From Musa acuminata AAA Group (taxonomy: Eukaryota; Streptophyta; Magnoliopsida; Zingiberales; Musaceae), in contig NC_088359.1 of the NCBI RefSeq assembly GCF_036884655.1, positions 19,949,501-20,013,500 of the forward strand: a DNA stretch of 64,000 nt. Direction: 5' to 3'. Below, in pieces: positions 44,498 to 55,405 of the stretch (positions are counted from its first letter, which is position 1; every line of letters begins with the position of its first letter). The position numbers and the translations under genes were made by a program. A model generated the notes under the pieces. The model saw only the letters and a list, made by a program, of their open reading frames with translations, was not told the origin of the DNA and made no database searches.

Positions 44498-46682
44498 TGT
44501 TAGGATCGAGAGCACTAAGAGGGGGGTGGGGGGTGAATTAGTGCAGAGGAAATCTTTCAGCGATTAAAAACGAAAGCTGCGTTCGTTCGATAAAAACTAT
44601 TTTGATGCAAAAGCTGATTCTAAGATTACTTATGATTAAGTGCAGTTTACGTCTAAACATAGTTTGCGTCTAAGCGTAGATTGCGTCTAAGCACAGTTTG
44701 TGTCTAAGCGCAGATTGCGTCTAAGCGTAGTTTGCGTCTAAACACAGTTTGCGTCTAAGCGCAGTTTACGTCTAAGCTCAGATTTGGAAAGATCTGAACT
44801 TAGACACTTGTTTGTAAAAGCGCAGAAGGCAGTTTGTAGTTATAAATGGAATCAAAACGTAAACGTAAACTGCAAAGAAACTCGTTCGTAAAAGCGCAGA
44901 AGACAGTTTGCAGTTATAAATAGAATCAAAACGTAAATGTAAACTGCAATGTAAAGATCATACGAAAACACCGATTTACGTCTGAATGCAGATTCGGAAA
45001 GATCAGAACTTAGAAACTTGTTCGTAAAAGCACAGAGAGCAGTAGCTATGTAGGAGGTTTGCAGTAATGATAAAGTGCTCAAAATAAAAGCAAACCAGAG
45101 ATTTAGAGTGGTTCGGTCAGTCTTGACCTACTCCACTTTTGGCTTCCTCCGATGACGAGGTCACCGACGTCAACTAGAGGCCTTCCTTCAATAGGCGAAG
45201 GCCAACTGCCCTTTTACAGTTTCACTCCTTTTGACGGGCTCAGGAGACAACCTTTACATAACCTTTCTCTCCTCTCTTTACAACTCAAGACTTGAAGAAC
45301 AGAAAGAGGAGAACTTTTGGACTTTACACAAATTTGAGCTCTTAGAATCACAGAAAAGATCAAGAATTCGGTGTAGGTCTGTATCTTTTCAGTGCTGAAT
45401 GGGTGGGGTATTTATAGGCCCCAACCCAGTTCAAATTTGGAGCTCAAAACGATCAAATCCCGGAATTCCGGGATCAGGCGGTTGCACCTCCTGATTGGGG
45501 TGGTTGCACCGCCTGGCAGAGCTCGAAGACTGAGCCTCTGGGCGGTGCTACCTTTGTCAGGGGTGGTTGCACCTCCTTGCCAAAGCTCGAAGACCGAGCT
45601 CAGGCGGTTGCACCGCCTGACTGGAGAGGTTGCACCGCCTGGCAGAGCTCGAAACTTGAGCTCTAGCGGTGCTACCTCCTGACAGAGGAGGTTGCACCGC
45701 CCAGTCTCGCTCGGAGACTGAGCCCTGGGCGGTTGCACCTCTTGGCTGGGGCAGTTGCACCGCCCAGTCTCGCTGGGAGACATAGCCTGGGCGGTGCTAC
45801 CTCCCTGCCTGGGCGGTTGCACCTCCCACAGCAACCTGGGTCCGAATGGGTTGAACCATTCGACCCAATTTGAGTTCTTGAGGGGCCCAATTGCCCCAGG
45901 ATTAAGCTAATGGGATCACCTCCCATTTCTAACTTAATCAAAGTGCTAACTATGATTATTTCCTAAGACATATTCTGCAGCTTGCTTCGGTGCGTCACTC
46001 GCTTCTTCCGGCGAGTTTCCGGCGAACTTCCGTCGATCATCTGATGAACCCTCGGTGATGCGCCTGCGGACTTCCGGCAAACTCCTGGACTGCGACGATC
46101 CACTTGGCAAGTTCCGACGAGCTCCTTTGGCAAGCTTCTGGACTTCTCGGATTTGTTCCCGCAGAACCTCCGACGACTGTCCGAACTTCCGTCGAGCTCT
46201 CGAACTCCCAACGTGATCATTGTCATGACTCCGGCGCAACTCCTGCTGCATGTCTTACTTTCATCGTAGTTAATCCTGCACACTCAAAACAAAAACTTCG
46301 ATCGAGACAATTAATCCTAAGCAATTAACCAAGTTGTCCGGCATGTCATTGGTCCCTCTACGCTTCGTCCGATTCTTCGGCGCATCGTCCTTTCCTGCAG
46401 CCTATTGCCCAATCGGCCAGTTGACTCCGCAACTCTGATATCCTTGGCACAATACCCGCTCTTCTTGGCCCGATGCCCGAGTCCACGGCCCGAAGCCTTC
46501 TGTCGATACGTCGACCGATCCATCGGCTCGACGTCCAATCTTCTGACATGTTTCTCCGGCACAGCATGATTTTCCTGCTTTAATTATCTCATCCTGATCG
46601 AGGCATCCTACGTCACTCAAAACGCAGATTAAATCATAAACATATATCAAGTAGTTTCATCATCAAAATACGAGATTCAACA
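44498..46682 (-). repeat. F 5' LTR (right)
   Basis: TGTTAGGATCGAGAG to GAGATTCAACA, 2185 bp, very similar to the left LTR. Minisatellite at about 44641-44785, minus-strand TATA box at 45409-45416, palindrome array at about 45475-45835. Confidence 0.92.
45409..45416 (-). promoter_or_regulatory. TATA box of the F 5' LTR
   Basis: TATTTATA on the plus strand, TATAAATA in the element sense, in the shared GGCCTATAAATACCCC context. Confidence 0.72.
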
Positions 46683-46687
46683 ACATG
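46683..46687. repeat. Target-site duplication of F, right copy (ACATG)
   Basis: Matches 38090-38094. Confidence 0.93.
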
Positions 46688-46701
46688 AACCTAGTTATAA
46701 C

Positions 46702-48716
46702 TGTTAGGATCGAGAGCACTAAGAGGGGGGGGGGTGAATTAGTGCAGCGGAAATCTTACAGCGATTAAAACCAAAATCTGCGTTCGTTCAATAAAAACTA
46801 TTATGATGCAAAAGCTAATTCTCAGTTTGTATCTAAGTGCAGTTTGCGTCTAAGCGCAGATTGCGTCTAAGCGCAGTTTGTGTCTAAACACAATTAGCGT
46901 CTAAGCGCAGATTGCGTCTAAGCGCAGTTTACGTCAAAACGTAGATTTACGTCTAAACGCAGATTTACGTCTAAACGCAGTTTTACGTCTAAACGCAGAT
47001 TTACGTCTAAACTCAGATTTACGTCTAAACGCAGTTTTACGTCTAAACGCAGATTTACGTCTAAACGCAGTTTTACGTCTAAACGCAGATTTACATCTAA
47101 ACTCAGTTTACGTCTAAAACGTCTTTACACAGTTTGAGCAGTTTTACGTCTAAACTCAATTTTACGTATAGACGCAGTTTCAAAGGGATCTGAACTTTAG
47201 AAACTCATAAAAGCGTAGAAGATAGTTTTGCAGAATCAAGGCGTAAACGTAAACTGCGATGTAAATATCGTACGAAAACGCTGGTTTACGTCTGAAAGCA
47301 GATTCGGACAGATCAGCACTTAAAAACTTGTTCGTGAAGGCGTAGAAGACAGTTTTGCAGAATTAAAACGTAAACGTAAACTGTAATGTACGAAAACACC
47401 GATTTACGTCTGAATGCAGATTCGGAAAGAACAGCACTTAGAATTTGTTCGTAAAAGCGCAGAGAGCAGTAGTTATGAAGGAGATTTGCAGTAATGATAA
47501 GGTGCTCAAAATAAACGCAAACCAGAGATTTAGAGTGGTTCGGTCAGTCTTGACCTACTCCACTTTTGGCTTCCTCCACCGACGAGGTCACCGACGTCAA
47601 CTAGAGGCCATCCTTCAATAGGCGAAGGCCAACTGCCCTTTTACAGTTTCTCTCCTTTTGACAGGCTCAGGAGACAACCATTACAGACCTTTCTCTCCTC
47701 ACTTTACAACTCAAAAACTTGAAGAACAGAAGGAGGAGACTTAAAGGCTTTACAACACTTTTGAGCTCTTAGAATCACAGAAAAGATCAAGATTTCGGTG
47801 TTGGTCTGTATCTTTTCAGTGCTGAATGGGTGGGGTATTTATAGGCCCCAACCCAATTCAAATTTGGAGCTCAAAACGATCAAATCCCGGAATTCCGGGA
47901 TCAGGCGGTTGCACCTCTTGACTGGAGAGGTTGCACCGCCTGGCAGAGCTCGAAGACTGAGCTCAGGCGGTGCCACCTCTCTGTCAGGGAGGTTGCACCG
48001 CCCAGTCTTGCTCGAAGACTGAGCTCAGGCGGTGCCACCTCTCTGTCAGGGAGGTTGCACCGCCCAGTCTTGCTCGAAGACTGAGCTCAGGCGGTACCAC
48101 CTCCCGGCTGGGGAGGTTGCACCGCCCAGTCTCTCTGGGAGGCTTAGCCCAGGCGGTGCCACCTCCTGGCATAGGCGGTTGCACCTCCTGGTGCAATCAG
48201 GGTCCGAATGGTTAGCTCCATTCGACCCAATTTCAGTCTTTCAGGGGCCCAATTGCCCCAAGATTAAGCTAATGGGATCACCTCCCATTTTCCAACTTAA
48301 TCAACGTGCTAACTACGATTAGATCTAAGACAATTTCTGCAGCTTTGCTTCGGTGCGTCAATCGCTCCTTCCGGCGAGTTTCCGGCGAACTTCCGTCGAT
48401 CATCCGATGAACCCTCGGTGATGCTCCTGCGAACTTCCGGCAAATTCATGGACTTTGCGACGATCCACTTGGCAAGTTCCGACGAGCTTCGCTTGGCAAG
48501 CTTCTGGACTTCTCGGATCTGTTCTCGCAGAACCTCCGACGACCGTCCGAACTTCCGTCGAACTCTCGAACTTCCAACGTGATCATGAACTTGACTCCGG
48601 CGCAACTCCTGCTGCTTGTCTAACTTTCATCGTAGTTAATCCTGCACACTTATCTCAACACATAGATTAGACAACAAATGACAATTGACTTCATCATCAA
48701 AATCCGAGATTCAACA
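46702..48716 (-). repeat. G 3' LTR (left)
   Basis: TGTTAGGATCGAGAG to GAGATTCAACA, 2015 bp. Long leader minisatellite (46820-47165), minus-strand TATA box near 47838, palindromes at 47900-48200. Confidence 0.93.
46820..47165. repeat. Leader minisatellite, G left LTR
   Basis: About 20 units of 17-18 bp, from GCAGTTTGCGTCTAAGC on the left to ACGTCTAAACGCAGATTT / ACGTCTAAACGCAGTTTT alternating on the right. Longer than the F array. Located between TATA box and LTR 3' end, so probably in the RNA leader. Confidence 0.9.
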
Positions 48717-49570
48717 ATCTCCCCCTTTTTGATGATGACAATCAATTGATAATGGAGTTATCCTTAACTCCCCCTGTCTATATGCCATAGTTGAGATAAG
48801 TCAACCTTGAATTCAAGACCTAAGAATTCAAGTGACGTATTGATAAGTTAGATCAGTTAAACTTATCAATACTCCCATCATGATACTCATCATGATGTAT
48901 CTCTTCAAGGATGATGTCAAGGCTTGACATACATCATCAAGTTTGTATGATTGTGTTTGTAACTATTCATCATGTAGTTTGAACATTATCATATAAAGCC
49001 GTGAAGCACTATTACATGATGCACACATTTGAAATATTCTAGCAAGTTTTGCATTTTCTCCACATGATAAGATATCAACTAAAGGCATAATGAAAACTTT
49101 AGCACATGTTCATATATCTCTTGGTGATGCAAGGATGGCATAATCATAGCAGTGTGTTTATAGCATCACTCATAGTATTTCTAATCATGGCAGTGTTTAT
49201 CAATTCATATATCTCCCCCTTTGTCATCAACAAAAAGCATAGTAATTATGATACCAGGAAAATAATAATAGCAAGCTTATAGAGGAATTTTACATAGATT
49301 GCTTTAAATAATTCTTCCCCTTTTTGTTATAATCCATTGTCTATGTAAAGATTTTGCAGGATGGAATACATACACATGAATCACTTCATCAAATTTATTT
49401 CAGAAACTTATTTTTCATGAAAGTGTACGAGAAAATCTGGTGTATAGCATTCGAATAAATAAGATACATTCGGATAAGATTTTGTTGCAGATTTTCACAT
49501 ATAATCATGGAAACATGGCAATCAAGTGATTTGATCATTTAATAAAGTCCGAAAAATAATTTTAACAAAT
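48717..49570 (-). other. G 3' untranslated region and polypurine tracts
   Basis: Terminal polypurine tract (plus-strand CTCCCCCTTTTTG) next to the LTR at about 48719, and a second one (ATCTCCCCCTTTGTCATC) near 49213. The rest is AT-rich with no supported gene. Confidence 0.8.
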
Positions 49571-51673
49571 TTATGTATTCGGACACATCAACATTCCTAA
49601 TTCTCTTCGAATGAAATCAAATTGTTCTTCACTTAGAGGTTTTGTAAAGATATCAGCTAGTTGATGTTTAGTATCAATGAACTCTATGATTATATCATGA
49701 TTCGCAACATGATCTCGTATAAAGTGATGTCTGATATCAATATGTTTTGTTCTTGAGTGTTGTATAGGATTCTTTGTTAAGCATATTGCACTCGTGTTAT
49801 CACATTTAATGGGAATATCTTTAAGATTAATTTTGTAATCTTCTAAAGTGTTTTTCATCCATACAACTTGTGCACAGCATGCACTTGCTGCAATATATTC
49901 AGCTTCGGTTGTTGATAGAGCAACCGAGCTTTGTTTCTTAGATGACCAGGAAACAAGAGCATGTCCTAAAAATTGACATGTTCCTGATGTGCTTTTTCTA
50001 TCTAATCGACAACCAGCAAAGTCCGCATCAGCATAAGCAATTAACTCAAGATTCTCTGATTTTGGGTACCATAATCCTAGATTTGTGGTACCATTAAGGT
50101 ATCTGAGTATTCTTTTAACTGCTTTGAGATGAGATATCTTAGGGTTTGATTGAAATCTAGCACAAAGTCCTACACTGAACATGATGTCTTGTCTTGTTGC
50201 AATGAGGTAAAGTAAACTTCCTATCATACCCCTATAAGTTTTTTGATCAAAGCTTTCTCCACTTTCATCAATTTCTAATTTAGTGGAGGTGCTCATAGGA
50301 GTGTTAATGGCTTTTGAGTTCTCCATATTAAACTTCTTGAGTAGATTCATGGCATATTTAGTTTGACTAATAAAGATGCCATTGCTTAGTTGTTTGATTT
50401 GTAAACCTAAGAAGAATGTTAACTCTCCCATTAAACTCATTTCGAATTCAAGACTCATAGTTTTAGCAAAAGATTCACAGAGAGATTCATTCGTAGAACC
50501 AAAGATAATATCATCAACATAAATTTGAACAATGAGAAAATTATTTTCAAAATTCTTGATGAATAATGTAGTATCAACCTTGCCTTTTATGAAATTATTT
50601 TCAATGAGAAAAGAACTAAGTCTCTCATACCAAGCCCTTGGAGCTTGTTTTAAACCATAGAGAGCTTTAGTTAATCTAAACACATGATTAGGGAGACTAT
50701 TATTTTCAAATCCAGGAGGTTGTTCAACATAGACTTCTTCGGAAATAAAGCCATTTAGAAAAGCGCTTTTAACATCCATTTGAAATAACTTAAAATTATT
50801 ACAACTAGCGTAGGCAAGGAGCATCCTTATGGCTTCCAATCGAGCCACAGGTGCGAAGGTTTCCTCGTAATCGATACCTTCTTCTTGGTTGAAACCTTTG
50901 GCCACTAATCTAGCCTTGTTTCTAACCATGATACCATTTTCATCTTGCTTGTTTCTAAAGACCCATTTAGTACCAATAACTAAATGGTCATTTGGCCTAG
51001 GAACAAGCGTCCACACCTCATTTCTCTCAAATTGATTCAATTCATCTTGCATTGCGATAATCCATGAATCATCTTTCATGGCTTTGTCAACGCATTTGGG
51101 TTCAATTTGGGAGAGAAAAGCGGCGTTTGCACAAAAAGTTTTAAGAGAAGATCGTGTTTGAACCCCCTTTGACATGTCTCCTAAGATTAGCCCCTTAGGA
51201 TGAGCATCTACATACTTCCAATCCTTGGGTAAGGAAGTGGATGCATCCAAGTTGCTAGTTGGAGACGGGGTTTCGTTTAAATTCAAAGAATCAAAGTTAA
51301 CATCGTCATCAAGATCATTTTTCTTAATTTCGGAAATCTCATTGAAAACAACATGGATGGATTCTTCAATAATTAAAGTTCTTTTATTGAAAATACGAAA
51401 AGCTTTAGAAACCGAAGAATAACCAAGAAAGATTCCTTCATCAGATTTAGCATCGAATTTTCCTAAGTTATCCTTTTCATTCAAGATAAAGCACTTACAC
51501 CCAAAGACTTTAAAATATGAGACATTGGGTTTTTTGTTATTCCATAACTCATAAGGAGTTTTGGTGAGTAAGGGTCTTACTAGAACTCTATTCAAAATAT
51601 AGCATGCAGTGTTTATAGCTTCGGCCCAAAAATATTTGGGTAGGCTATGTTCATTCAACATGGTTCTTGCCAT
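49571..51673 (-). CDS. G pol: integrase C-terminus, reverse transcriptase, RNase H
   Basis: Open frame of 700 codons to the pol terminator. It begins in the integrase C-terminal part ([31 protein letters not shown]), passes a linker with [15 protein letters not shown], then RT ([35 protein letters not shown], catalytic YVDDIIFGS) and RNase H ([47 protein letters not shown]). It makes the enzymes that copy element RNA into DNA in the particle. Where A1 and C have a stop, G has Gln (CCAQVVW). Catalytic residues look intact; the methionine at 51673 is internal to the polyprotein, not a real start. Confidence 0.9.
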   Translation of the reverse strand: MARTMLNEHSLPKYFWAEAINTACYILNRVLVRPLLTKTPYELWNNKKPNVSYFKVFGCKCFILNEKDNLGKFDAKSDEGIFLGYSSVSKAFRIFNKRTLIIEESIHVVFNEISEIKKNDLDDDVNFDSLNLNETPSPTSNLDASTSLPKDWKYVDAHPKGLILGDMSKGVQTRSSLKTFCANAAFLSQIEPKCVDKAMKDDSWIIAMQDELNQFERNEVWTLVPRPNDHLVIGTKWVFRNKQDENGIMVRNKARLVAKGFNQEEGIDYEETFAPVARLEAIRMLLAYASCNNFKLFQMDVKSAFLNGFISEEVYVEQPPGFENNSLPNHVFRLTKALYGLKQAPRAWYERLSSFLIENNFIKGKVDTTLFIKNFENNFLIVQIYVDDIIFGSTNESLCESFAKTMSLEFEMSLMGELTFFLGLQIKQLSNGIFISQTKYAMNLLKKFNMENSKAINTPMSTSTKLEIDESGESFDQKTYRGMIGSLLYLIATRQDIMFSVGLCARFQSNPKISHLKAVKRILRYLNGTTNLGLWYPKSENLELIAYADADFAGCRLDRKSTSGTCQFLGHALVSWSSKKQSSVALSTTEAEYIAASACCAQVVWMKNTLEDYKINLKDIPIKCDNTSAICLTKNPIQHSRTKHIDIRHHFIRDHVANHDIIIEFIDTKHQLADIFTKPLSEEQFDFIRRELGMLMCPNT

Positions 51674-52062
51674 TTCTTGTAGATTTCGATTTTTTCTTTC
51701 TACTACCCCATTTTGTTGAGGATTTCTTGGAGTAGAGAAATTATGGTTGTATCCATTGAGTTCACAGAATTCTTAAAAATCATGGTTTTGAAATTCTCCA
51801 CCATGATCACTTCTAATTGACGAAATCATAGATCCCTTCTCATTTTGAACAAGTTTACAAAACTGGTAAAATATCTAAAGCATTCATTTTTCTGTTTTAA
51901 GAAGTAGGTCCATGTATATCTACTATAGTCATCAACAATGACAAATGCATATTTACTACCTCCTAGACTCGATGTAGAGATTGGTCCGAACAAGTCCATA
52001 TGGATCAATTGTAAGGGCCTAGAGGTGCTTATTTGATTCTTAGCTTTGAAACTACCCTTAAT
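51674..52062 (-). pseudogene. G integrase core, broken
   Basis: Integrase catalytic region with LIHMDLFGPISTSSLGGSKY, FVIVDDYSRYTWTYF and, in another frame, [11 protein letters not shown] and [10 protein letters not shown] one-base deletion near 51865 and a CAA-to-TAA stop near 51774 break it. A further CAA-to-TAA at about 52060 separates it from the zinc finger. These three lesions are the only ones seen in G pol. Confidence 0.85.
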
Positions 52063-52611
52063 TTATTTACCTAATTGGCAAGCATCGCATACATTATCTT
52101 TGATGAACTTGATATGAGGAATTCCTCTTACAAGTTCTCTAGATGATACTTGAGTGATTAGTTTCATGCTAGCATGACCTAATCTTCTATGCCATAGCCA
52201 AGCATCCTCATTCATAACCGCAAAACACATTTCATCACATAAGTCATTGATGTCAATAGTGTATACGTTATTTTGTTTTAATGCAATCATAGACATATTT
52301 TTATGTGGTTTTTTAATGATGCAAGCATTAGATTCGAATTTGACAGTATATCCTTTATCACATAATTGATTAATACTCAAGAGGTTATGTTTTAAACCAT
52401 CAACTAACAGAACATCTTCAATAAAGAGGTTGGATTTGTTACCTATGGTTCCTTTGCCAATGATTTTACCCTTGTTGTTGTCTCCGAAGGTGACATAGCC
52501 TTCGTCTATGCTAGTGAGCTTAGAGAATTGAGATGGATCTCCGGTCATATGCCTTGAGCATCCACTATCAAGGTACCATCTCTTGCTCCTAGCTTGCGAT
52601 GGTTTAGTTTT
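52063..52611 (-). CDS. G pol start: protease and integrase zinc finger
   Basis: In frame with gag across the UAG at 52612-52614. [16 protein letters not shown] carries the aspartic protease DSG. GYVTFGDNNKGKIIG and [15 protein letters not shown] follow, then the integrase finger HRRLGH and CDACQLGK. Ends at a stop (Gln codon mutated). Expected to be reached only by readthrough of the gag stop, since there is no independent start before the active site. Confidence 0.85.
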   Translation of the reverse strand, partial: KTKPSQARSKRWYLDSGCSRHMTGDPSQFSKLTSIDEGYVTFGDNNKGKIIGKGTIGNKSNLFIEDVLLVDGLKHNLLSINQLCDKGYTVKFESNACIIKKPHKNMSMIALKQNNVYTIDINDLCDEMCFAVMNEDAWLWHRRLGHASMKLITQVSSRELVRGIPHIKFIKDNVCDACQLGK

Positions 52612-54195
52612 CTACAAGAAAGGATAATGTTTAGGTACCCATTTGCTTTTGGGTGCCTCACAAATAGATCTACATTTCTTATCAAGTTGCATAGAATTTT
52701 TCATGGTTCCTTTAGGAACCCAAATCAATTTGTTTGGACTTATTTTCTTGAATGGACAACAGTGTGTCTTGTGTCCAATTTTGCAACAAAAGTTGCATTT
52801 TGCTTGGTGTTGAACATGTAAGATGGAGCTTTTTATAAAAGTGGTTGGATTTAGGTGAGGACTTCTCACAAATCCAATTCCACTTCTTTTTGGAACGTGA
52901 CCCTTGTTTGCAAGGATCATGTTCAATGACTTGCTACCAACCTCGAATTTCTTCAAGGTGTCCTTGAGTAGCAGGTTTTCTTTTTGGAGAGTTTCTAGAT
53001 TATGGCATTTTATGCATGGGCTTAAACTATCATGATGTTCAGCATTTAACTTATCGAAATTGCAGATAAGACTATCATGCTCCTTTTTTAGCAATTTGTA
53101 TTTACTACTGATAATCTTACACTCATCAAACAATTCATGGAAAGTATTTAATAATTCATCGAAAGATAAATCTGCATCTATTGAATTTGTTACCTCATCT
53201 TCGATGGCCATTAAGGCGTAATGAGCAACTTGCTCGGTGTTGGACTCCTCTTCTTCGGATACGCTTGAGTCATCCCATGTTGCTTGAAGCGCTTTTTTCT
53301 TTGATGTTCTCTTCTTGACTTGGGGACAATCACTCTTGTAGTGTCCCGGCTTTTTGCATTCATAGCAGATTACTTGGTCCTTCTTGGGTTCAAGTTTATT
53401 TTTTGCATCATTTTTAAACTTGTTTCTTTTAAAGAACTTTTTAAACTTTTTTGTTAGAAGTGCCAAGTCATCATCACAGTCCTCATCACTTGAGTTTTCT
53501 CTCAAGTGGCATTCAGAAGTTTTGAGTGCCATATCCTTCCTGTTCTTTGGAAGGATGTCTTCTTGCTCTTCATGAGCTTTACAAGTCATTTCGTAGGTCA
53601 TTAATGACCCGATTAGTTCTTCAAGAGGGAAATTTCGCAGATCTTTTGCCTCTTGAATAGCAGTGACTTTAGGATCCCAACTCTTAGGAAGGGATCTTAG
53701 TATCTTGTTAACAAGCTCAAAATCCGAAAAGCTCTTTCCGAGTCCTTTTAGACCGTTGACGACATCCGTGAAACGGGTAAACATGTCGCCAATGGTTTCA
53801 CTCGGTTTCATCCGAAAAAGTTCGAAAGAATGTAACAGCAAATTGATTTTTGACTCTTTTACTCTACTTGTGCCCTCATGGGTCACTTCGAGTGTGTGCC
53901 AAATATCAAATGCAGTTTCACAAGTTGAAACACGGTTAAACTCGTTTTTATCAAGTGCACAAAATAAGGCATTCATAGCCTTTGCATTAAGAGCGAAAGC
54001 CTTCTTCTCCAAATCATTCCAATCGATCATTGGAAGAGAAGACTTCGAAAATCTGTTTTCGACAAGATTCCACAGTTCAAAATCCATAGAAATAAGAAAG
54101 ATCCTCATTCGGGTCTTCCAATAGGTGTAGTCCGTCCCACTGAACATGGGTGGACGCGTAATAGAATGCCCCTCTTGGTTTCCGGCGTATGCCAT
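52612..54195 (-). CDS. G Gag, intact, 527 codons
   Basis: Starts MAYAGNQEGHSITRPPMFSG at 54195, 50 bases inside the primer site. UBN2-type capsid region (LFCALDKNEFNRV, MKPSETIGDMFTRF), Lys-rich stretch, first knuckle CYECKKPGHYKSDC, acidic stretch, coiled-coil-like KYKLLKKEHDSL region, second knuckle CNFCCKIGHKTHCC. All cysteines and histidines of both knuckles are present. Ends HYPFL-UAG with protease following in the same frame. Confidence 0.93.
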   Translation of the reverse strand: MAYAGNQEGHSITRPPMFSGTDYTYWKTRMRIFLISMDFELWNLVENRFSKSSLPMIDWNDLEKKAFALNAKAMNALFCALDKNEFNRVSTCETAFDIWHTLEVTHEGTSRVKESKINLLLHSFELFRMKPSETIGDMFTRFTDVVNGLKGLGKSFSDFELVNKILRSLPKSWDPKVTAIQEAKDLRNFPLEELIGSLMTYEMTCKAHEEQEDILPKNRKDMALKTSECHLRENSSDEDCDDDLALLTKKFKKFFKRNKFKNDAKNKLEPKKDQVICYECKKPGHYKSDCPQVKKRTSKKKALQATWDDSSVSEEEESNTEQVAHYALMAIEDEVTNSIDADLSFDELLNTFHELFDECKIISSKYKLLKKEHDSLICNFDKLNAEHHDSLSPCIKCHNLETLQKENLLLKDTLKKFEVGSKSLNMILANKGHVPKRSGIGFVRSPHLNPTTFIKSSILHVQHQAKCNFCCKIGHKTHCCPFKKISPNKLIWVPKGTMKNSMQLDKKCRSICEAPKSKWVPKHYPFL

Positions 54196-54233
54196 TTCTC
54201 TTTGGGTTTTAATCCGTTAGAGAGTTAACCTTG

Positions 54234-54246
54234 CTCTGATACCAAT
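54234..54246 (-). other. G primer-binding site
   Basis: CTCTGATACCAAT beside the 5' LTR. Confidence 0.9.
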
Positions 54247-54366
54247 TGTTAGGATCGAGAGCACTAAGAGGGGGGGGGTGAATTAGTGCAGCGGAAATCT
54301 TACAGCGATTAAAACCAAAATCTGCGTTCGTTCAATAAAAACTATTATGATGCAAAAGCTAATTCT

Positions 54367-54740
54367 CAGTTTGTATCTAAGTGCAGTTTGCGTCTAAGCG
54401 CAGATTGCGTCTAAGCGCAGTTTGTGTCTAAACACAGTTAGCGTCTAAGCGCAGATTGCGTCTAAGCGCAGTTTACGTCAAAACGCAGATTTACGTCTAA
54501 ACACAGTTTTACGTCTAAACGCAGATTTACGTCTAAACGTAGTTTTACGTCTAAACGCAGATTTACGTCTAAACTCAGATTTACGTCTAAACGCAGTTTT
54601 ACGTCTAAATGCAGATTTACGTCTAAACGTAGTTTTACGTCTAAACGCAGATTTACATCTAAACTCAGTTTACGTCTAAAACGTCTTTACACAGTTTGAG
54701 CAGTTTTACGTCTAAACTCAATTTTACGTATAGACGCAGT
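54367..54740. repeat. Leader minisatellite, G right LTR
   Basis: Same 17-18 bp units and order as in the left LTR, with isolated substitutions. Confidence 0.9.
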
Positions 54741-55397
54741 TTCAAAGGGATCTGAACTTTAGAAACTCATAAAAGCGCAGAAGACAGTTTTGCAGAATCA
54801 AGGCGTAAACGTAAACTGCGATGTAAATATCGTACGAAAATGCTGGTTTACGTCTGAAAGCAGATTCGGACAGATCGACACTTAAAAACTTGTTCGTGAA
54901 GGCGTAGAAGATAGTTTTGCAGAATTAAAACGTAAACGTAAACTGTAATGTACGAAAACACCGATTTACGTCTGAATGCAGATTCGGAAAGAACAGCACT
55001 TAGAATTTGTTCGTAAAAGCGCAGAGAGCAGTAGTTATGAAGGAGATTTGCAGTAATGATAAGGTGCTCAAAATAAACGCAAACTAGAGATTTAGAGTGG
55101 TTCGGTCAGTCCTGACCTACTCCACTTTTGGCTTCCTCCACCGACGAGGTCACCGACGTCAACTAGAGGCCTTCCTTCAATAGGCGAAGGCCAACTGCCC
55201 TTTTACAGTTTCTCTCCTTTTGACAGGCTCAGGAGACAACCTTTACAGACCTTTCTCTCCTCACTTTACAACTCAAAAACTTGAAGAACAGAAGGAGGAG
55301 ACTTAAAGGCTTTACAACACTTTTGAGCTCTTAGAATCACAGAAAAGATCAAGATTTCGGTGTTGGTCTGTATCTTTTCAGTGCTGAATGGGTGGGG

Positions 55398-55405
55398 TAT
55401 TTATA
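55398..55405 (-). promoter_or_regulatory. TATA box of the G 5' LTR
   Basis: TATTTATA on the plus strand (TATAAATA in element sense) within GGCCTATAAATACCCC. It drives the genomic RNA if the element is active. Confidence 0.75.

Larger units (their letters stand above)
38095..46682 (-). mobile_element. F: gag-only copia element, complete
   Basis: Minus-strand element of 8588 bp with exact ACATG duplications and LTRs of 2177 and 2185 bp. The 4.2-kb internal region holds a 307-codon gag and AT-rich sequence, with no protease, integrase, RT or RNase H. LTR ends and the leader minisatellite closely resemble G, a plausible source of enzymes. Same family as D. Confidence 0.93.

Noticed and set aside
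46820..47165. CRISPR-like regular repeats
   Set aside because: Contiguous 17-18 bp tandem units without unique spacers, inside a plant LTR; a minisatellite.
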